From the NCBI GenBank assembly GCA_905234755.1, contig CAJOIT010000001.1, positions 460,331-524,330 on the forward strand: 64,000 nt of DNA, read 5' to 3'. Position numbers and translations under genes: made by a program. This DNA comes from an uncultured Bacteroidales bacterium. GTDB lineage: Bacteria > Bacteroidota > Bacteroidia > Bacteroidales > ML635J-15. Numbering within the stretch: position 1 is the stretch's first letter; the number at the start of each line of letters is the position of its first letter. This document shows positions 60,492-64,000 of the stretch, one piece after another. A model generated the notes under the pieces. It made no database searches, was not told where the DNA came from, and worked only from the letters and a program-made list of their open reading frames with translations.

Positions 60492-61355
60492 TTATCTGTT
60501 TTTAAATAGTGCAATCAACGGTTTTACATAGTCGCCGTCGGTACGGATTACTGCCTTGTCAACCTTGGCTTTGGTGAGTATCAAGTCGGCGGCTTCGTTC
60601 TTTTGCTTCCACCAGCGGTCGTATTCCTGGCGGGTTTTCTGCGATGCGGTGTCGATCCATCTCTTTTCGCCGCTTTCCATGTCGCGGAAGTAGGCAAGAC
60701 CGACATTCGGCAGACTTTCCTCAAACGGGTCGTAAACCTTCAGTGCGGCAATGTCGTGCTTCGATGCGGCAATCTTCAGCGATTCAGAGAAGTCGGGCGA
60801 CATGAAGTCGGAGATTATGAATGCTGCGCTACGCTTTTTTATGGCGTTGGTCAGGAACTTCAGTGCCTCGTTGATGTTGGTCTGCGAACTTTCGGGCTTG
60901 AAGTCGAGTAATTCGAGGATTATCCTCAGTATGTGCTTCTTGCCTTTCTGTGGCGGTATGAACTTTTCAACCTTGTCGGAAAAGAATATTACGCCAATCT
61001 TATCGTTGTTCTCTATTGCCGAAAAAGAAAGCACGGCGGCGATTTCGGCTATGAGGTCCTTCTTCTGCTTTGCGCGTGTGCCGAAGTCCTCCGAACCGCT
61101 AACATCGATGAGAAGCATCACGGTAAGTTCGCGCTCTTCCTCAAACACCTTTATGTACGGCTGGTTGAATCTTGCCGTCACATGCCAGTCGATGTCCTTT
61201 ATGGGGTCGCCGTACTGGTATCCGCGCACCTCGCTGAAAGTCATACCTTTGCCCTTGAATGCCGAATGGTATTCGCCAGCAAAGATATGGTTGGAGAGCA
61301 TTCGGCTCTTTATCTCAATCTTGCGGACTTTTTTCAGTAGTTCCGATGAATCCAT
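60492..61355 (-). CDS. DUF58-domain protein of the Bat operon
   Basis: A 287-residue DUF58 protein. Its signature is MTFSEVRGYQYGDPIKDIDWHVTARFN (split as MTFSEVRGYQYGD and DIDWHVTARF, about 35-62), and it keeps a vWA-like LLIDVSGSEDFGTR (about 83-97). It starts 97 bases after the moxR stop; that gap contains a REP-like palindrome. It is a usual partner of MoxR ATPases, thought to work together on periplasmic or envelope substrates. Two bases separate it from the next gene. Confidence 0.93.
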   Translation of the reverse strand: MDSSELLKKVRKIEIKSRMLSNHIFAGEYHSAFKGKGMTFSEVRGYQYGDPIKDIDWHVTARFNQPYIKVFEEERELTVMLLIDVSGSEDFGTRAKQKKDLIAEIAAVLSFSAIENNDKIGVIFFSDKVEKFIPPQKGKKHILRIILELLDFKPESSQTNINEALKFLTNAIKKRSAAFIISDFMSPDFSESLKIAASKHDIAALKVYDPFEESLPNVGLAYFRDMESGEKRWIDTASQKTRQEYDRWWKQKNEAADLILTKAKVDKAVIRTDGDYVKPLIALFKNR

Positions 61356-61410
61356 AATTTATTCCTTTACATTCTAAATGTCTAATTTTTGTTGTTTGTT
61401 TATTTGTGTT

Positions 61411-61428
61411 GTCGTTGCGCGCAGCGAC
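61411..61428. repeat. REP-like palindrome within the Bat operon
   Basis: GTCGTTGC, GC, GCAGCGAC: an 8-bp stem with one G-T mismatch and a 2-base loop, between moxR and the DUF58 gene. It resembles the element at 49181-49198. Confidence 0.6.
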
Positions 61429-61452
61429 ACACCGCAGTAACAAACACAAATA

Positions 61453-62442
61453 CTACGGAACATCAACTCTGTTGAGGATTTCGCTGATGATTTCCTCGGT
61501 TGAGATGTTTTCGGCTTCGGCTTCGTAGGTAAGTCCGATACGGTGGTTGAGAATGTCATGGCAAACGGCGCGGACATCTTCGGGGATTACATATCCTCTG
61601 CGCTTGATGAAAGCGTATGCTTTTGCTGCCTTGGCAAGGTTAATAGATGCACGTGGCGAACCTCCGTAGGCAATCATGCTCTTGAGTTTGTCGAGCTGGT
61701 AGCGTTCGGGGAAACGGGTTGCAAATACTATGTCGAGGATGTAGCGTTCAATCTTTTCGTCAAGGTAAACATCTGCTACAACTTCGCGGGCCTTTACGAT
61801 GTCTTCTGGCTTCAGTACTGGGTTTACCTGAACTTTCTGCTTTGCAAGGTTTGAGCGGATGACAAGTCTTTCCTCCTCGAATTCGGGGTAGTCGATTTTT
61901 ACCTTCAGCATGAAACGGTCAACCTGTGCTTCTGGAAGCGGATATGTACCTTCCTGTTCTATCGGGTTTTGAGTTGCCATTACGAGGAATGGATTGTCCA
62001 TCTTGTAGGTGTGTTCGCCAATGGTTACCTGGCGTTCCTGCATAGCTTCGAGCAGAGCCGACTGAACTTTTGCCGGCGCACGGTTGATTTCATCGGCGAG
62101 GATGAAGTTCGCGAAAACCGGACCTTTCTTCACGATAAAGTCCTCGTTCTTCTGACTGTAAATCATAGTACCGATAAGGTCGGCAGGCAGTAGGTCGGGG
62201 GTGAACTGCACACGCGAGAACTTTGCATCGATTGCTGTTGCAAGCGTGTTGATTGCCAATGTCTTTGCCAAACCTGGAACACCTTCTAGAAGGATATGTC
62301 CGTCGGAAAGCAAACCGATAAGCAGACCTTCAACCAAGTGTTTCTGACCAACGATAGTCTTCGACATCTCCATGTTTACGATGTCGATGAATGAACTTTC
62401 TCTTTGAACCCTTTCGTTAAGTTCTCTTATGTCAATTTCCAT
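61453..62442 (-). CDS. MoxR-family AAA+ ATPase
   Basis: A 329-residue MoxR-type chaperone ATPase. Walker A LEGVPGLAKTLAINTLA (about 53-69), Walker B FANFILADEINRAPAKVQSALLEAM (about 110-134), sensor-like ATQNPIEQEGTYPLPEAQVDRFMLK, and the C-terminal GGSPRASINLAKAAKAYAF. This family works with DUF58 and vWA proteins to fold or activate targets. It follows a 59-residue membrane protein by 26 bases and likely shares its promoter. Confidence 0.95.
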   Translation of the reverse strand: MEIDIRELNERVQRESSFIDIVNMEMSKTIVGQKHLVEGLLIGLLSDGHILLEGVPGLAKTLAINTLATAIDAKFSRVQFTPDLLPADLIGTMIYSQKNEDFIVKKGPVFANFILADEINRAPAKVQSALLEAMQERQVTIGEHTYKMDNPFLVMATQNPIEQEGTYPLPEAQVDRFMLKVKIDYPEFEEERLVIRSNLAKQKVQVNPVLKPEDIVKAREVVADVYLDEKIERYILDIVFATRFPERYQLDKLKSMIAYGGSPRASINLAKAAKAYAFIKRRGYVIPEDVRAVCHDILNHRIGLTYEAEAENISTEEIISEILNRVDVP

Positions 62443-62468
62443 ATCTTGAAACTTTTATTCGTTTAACA

Positions 62469-62648
62469 TTATTCCTTGTTTCTAATCAGCATTGCAGCCG
62501 ACAGGCATACTATTGCCGACGACATCATCATTATTATGTCCTTCATTGAGCCTTTCGACAGGATGCTTAATACAACGGTCGCTACGCTCAATCCGAGTGC
62601 TACGCAGTTAAGAATGAGTGCTGGTAAATTCTGTTTTTTCTTATCCAT
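62469..62648 (-). CDS. Small membrane protein at the head of the Bat operon
   Basis: A 59-residue protein too short for most gene callers. It reads MDKKKQNLPALILNCVALGL and continues into a hydrophobic segment to about residue 30, then a short polar turn (SKGSMKDI) and a second hydrophobic helix (MMMSSAIVCLSAAMLI), ending RNKE: two membrane segments in a hairpin. The promoter directly upstream is a perfect consensus (see next entry), and the gene ends 26 bases before moxR, so it is probably the first gene of the moxR-bat transcript. Its family is unknown to me. Confidence 0.75.
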   Translation of the reverse strand: MDKKKQNLPALILNCVALGLSVATVVLSILSKGSMKDIIMMMSSAIVCLSAAMLIRNKE

Positions 62649-62674
62649 GTGCTTTTGTTTTTTATTTGCAAACG

Positions 62675-62705
62675 CAAAAGTAAGGTATTGCGTATGTATT
62701 TCAAA
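62675..62705 (-). promoter_or_regulatory. Promoter of the moxR/Bat operon
   Basis: On the minus strand TTTG (62702-62705) and TACTTTTG (62675-62682) are 19 bases apart, a textbook match. Transcription would begin near 62668, about 20 bases before the small gene's ATG. Confidence 0.85.
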
Positions 62706-62900
62706 CTAAAATTAGTTTAGATTAATGTTTAAATAGTGTTAAAAGAATTAGATGATTTGATAATTTGATGATTGGAAGATTTGAAGATTCAAGGATTTAG
62801 TTTCGTTGAGCTAAAGATTGATGATTTTGGGAGGGTTGAGCGATAATATGTTTGGAAAATCCCGTTTCTAAAAAAAATACTTGTGCAACCAAAAAAGTAT

Positions 62901-62908
62901 TATCTTTG
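62901..62908 (+). promoter_or_regulatory. -7 promoter element of the tRNA gene
   Basis: TATCTTTG lies 18 bases before the tRNA 5' end; TTG at 62881-62883 may be the -33 element (17-base spacer). The rest of the 62710-62880 gap shows no gene. Confidence 0.65.
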
Positions 62909-62925
62909 CGGTCTCAAAATTGGAT

Positions 62926-62997
62926 GGCCTGATAGTTCAATGGATAGAATGGCGGTTTCCTAAACCGTAGATTCGGGTTCGATTCCCGGTCGGGCTA
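62926..62997 (+). tRNA. tRNA-Arg (anticodon CCT)
   Basis: A 72-nt cloverleaf. Acceptor GGCCTGA pairs with TCGGGCT (G-U at the first and fifth pairs), the D arm has GTTCAATGGATAGAAT, the anticodon loop TTCCTAA gives anticodon CCT (reads AGG, Arg), and the T arm has GGGTTCGATTCCC. The discriminator is A, and CCA is not encoded. Terminator and -7 box flank it. Confidence 0.93.
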
Positions 62998-63005
62998 CGA
63001 AATAC

Positions 63006-63048
63006 AAATCACAAGTGTTTGAAAATTAAGTGCTTGTGATTTTTCTTT
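63006..63048 (+). terminator. Terminator after the tRNA
   Basis: AAATCACAAG (63006-63015) pairs with CTTGTGATTT (63033-63042) and is followed by T-rich sequence. Its loop is long (17 bases). Confidence 0.65.
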
Positions 63049-63055
63049 TGGCAAA

Positions 63056-63078
63056 TCGCACCACCATCGCACCACGGA
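63056..63078. repeat. Direct repeat ATCGCACCAC next to the tRNA
   Basis: ATCGCACCAC occurs twice, one base apart, about 60 bases past the tRNA end. It may belong to a former element insertion site; no integrase is visible in the window. Confidence 0.4.
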
Positions 63079-63193
63079 TTTCGGCGAATGGTTTTAGCAT
63101 AAAGAAATACGATGAAAAAAAAAGCCAGCCGCAAAAGCGACTGACTTGTGATATTAACTCTCGTTGAATATGGTAATTCAACGATGCAAAGAT

Positions 63194-63222
63194 AAAAAAA
63201 AAGCCACTCGTTACGAGTGGCT
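63194..63222 (-). terminator. Terminator hairpin containing the DUF6266 stop codon
   Basis: AGCCACTCG (63202-63210) and CGAGTGGCT (63214-63222) pair perfectly; the 3-base loop is the TAA stop on the minus strand. On the minus strand a run of T follows (A run at 63194-63201). Confidence 0.9.
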
Positions 63223-63942
63223 GCAAAAACAATAATAACATATGGACTTAAGTTCTGCTAGCATCAATGTCCCGCTACTGCCCTGCGCAGATACATTCTT
63301 TGCCGGAATGTTGATGATTTCCTTCGGCTTTTTGGGATTGTGACCCGTACCAGCATAAGCATAGAAAGTATCACCGTCATTGAACGATTCAAGCAATCCT
63401 ATTTCGATGCGGTACTGCTCATCTTCTCTCTTTGCATTAAGATAGTCAATCATTACATCAACAATGCCCTCGTTAGCTGATTTCCTTACCATAACAACAG
63501 CAACCATGTCATCATTGAAAGCCGTTTCTTCATCGGCATCATTTACCCAGTTTAAGTTGAGCGACAAAGTTGTTTCGTCCTCATTAAAAACTACCTGAAG
63601 GTCTGTTAATCCTTTCCTTGAAAATTCTCCGAAGGAGAGTCTTTCAAGGTCGATTTCATCGTTGACAATGGCGCTGTCATAATTGATGCGAACTGCAGCG
63701 TTGAACGCCGACTGCTTCTTGGCATTGCTCCAATTCGACAATTTTGTTATCGGATTGGCCTTTGCCATGATAGATGCTATCGTTTTGAAGTTCGACCTAA
63801 CTGTTACCTGTGCTGCGGTTTTCGGATTGGCTACAGAGGTCGCAAGAGACCTCATGTAGTCAATGCCTTTCCACGAACCGCCAACTACTGTTCCCGTTTT
63901 CCCTGAGAAACCTCCCAGAATACCTTTCTTAATCTTTCCCAT
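63211..63942 (-). CDS. DUF6266 family protein
   Basis: A 243-residue protein whose N-terminus, MGKIKKGILGGFSGKTGTVV, followed by GGSWKGIDYMRSLA, is the DUF6266 signature (often found near phage-like or mobile genes in Bacteroidota). The rest is beta-rich without known motif (LSLNLNWVNDADEETAFNDD). The reading frame has no earlier stop: it runs into the terminator hairpin and its TAA is the 3-base loop between 9-bp arms (63202-63210 and 63214-63222). Length at the C-terminus is a little longer than I would expect, with a hydrophobic ICYYCFCSHS tail. It lies 269 bases from tRNA-Arg. Confidence 0.82.
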   Translation of the reverse strand: MGKIKKGILGGFSGKTGTVVGGSWKGIDYMRSLATSVANPKTAAQVTVRSNFKTIASIMAKANPITKLSNWSNAKKQSAFNAAVRINYDSAIVNDEIDLERLSFGEFSRKGLTDLQVVFNEDETTLSLNLNWVNDADEETAFNDDMVAVVMVRKSANEGIVDVMIDYLNAKREDEQYRIEIGLLESFNDGDTFYAYAGTGHNPKKPKEIINIPAKNVSAQGSSGTLMLAELKSICYYCFCSHS

Positions 63943-64000
63943 GATATGATAATTTTTATTAGTTAATATTATGATTTCGTTTTACCTCTTTTACAAAACT

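Overview
The window is 64 kb of chromosome from an anaerobic, fermentative member of the Bacteroidales (phylum Bacteroidota), probably an uncultured lineage. Four things point there. Two large secreted proteins carry type IX secretion signals. Most upstream regions show the Bacteroidota promoter pattern, a -7 box of the form TAnnTTTG with a -33 TTTG or TTG about 19 bases upstream. Ribosomal protein S16 has a long Ala/Glu-rich tail. The gene sets found together (mutAB, trimeric [FeFe] hydrogenase, Bat operon, DUF6266 protein) are familiar from this order. Product names come from motif recognition only; no database search was possible.

Layout. 1-4.4 kb: a partial DUF6265-like gene, an HsdR-N-like protein, and a large T9SS-exported beta-helix/DUF4465 protein transcribed from a cobalamin riboswitch. 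4.4-8.4 kb: a DUF1295 membrane enzyme, idi, pgi, a HAD phosphatase and a lipoprotein. 8.5-16.9 kb: an AT-rich accessory island with two paralogous unknowns, an acidic coiled-coil protein, an McrB/McrC restriction pair, an AAA ATPase behind a leader full of GTCGT/ACGAC repeats, and a Cys-rich DUF559-like nuclease. 16.8-20.9 kb: B12-dependent methylmalonyl-CoA mutase (mutA, mutB). 21.0-28.2 kb: a giant T9SS type B adhesin. 28.7-31.3 kb: rpsT, radC, era and a single-domain response regulator. 31.3-38.4 kb: two convergent operons, one with fatty-acid-synthase-like enzymes (FabZ-like, ketosynthase, FabL/FabI-like reductase) plus a SPASM radical SAM enzyme, the other with two unusual radical SAM enzymes and a NeuD/PglD-like acyltransferase. 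38.6-41.2 kb: rpsP, rimM, an Mrp-type ATPase and a NifU-type scaffold. 41.9-46.5 kb: an electron-bifurcating [FeFe] hydrogenase operon. 46.8-49.2 kb: a REP-associated transposase and a lipoprotein with an apparently circularly permuted vWA domain. 49.2-54.1 kb: a butyryl-CoA module (acyl-CoA dehydrogenase, etfBA, one CoA-transferase subunit, R-type enoyl-CoA hydratase, SDR reductase). 54.3-56.1 kb: an ATPase/nuclease gene flanked on both sides by exact 54-bp-period hairpin repeats. 56.3-62.7 kb: the moxR/DUF58/batA/batB/TPR operon, headed by an unreported 59-residue membrane protein. 62.9-64 kb: tRNA-Arg(CCT) and a DUF6266 protein.

Metabolically the genes fit a fermenter that disposes of reductant as H2 (hydrogenase), propionate (methylmalonyl-CoA mutase) and possibly butyrate. 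Cobalamin is a shared theme: the mutase needs it, and a riboswitch-controlled surface protein may capture it. The least explained parts are the 54-bp repeat/DUF234 ATPase locus, the convergent ketosynthase/radical SAM operons and the riboswitch-controlled DUF4465 protein.
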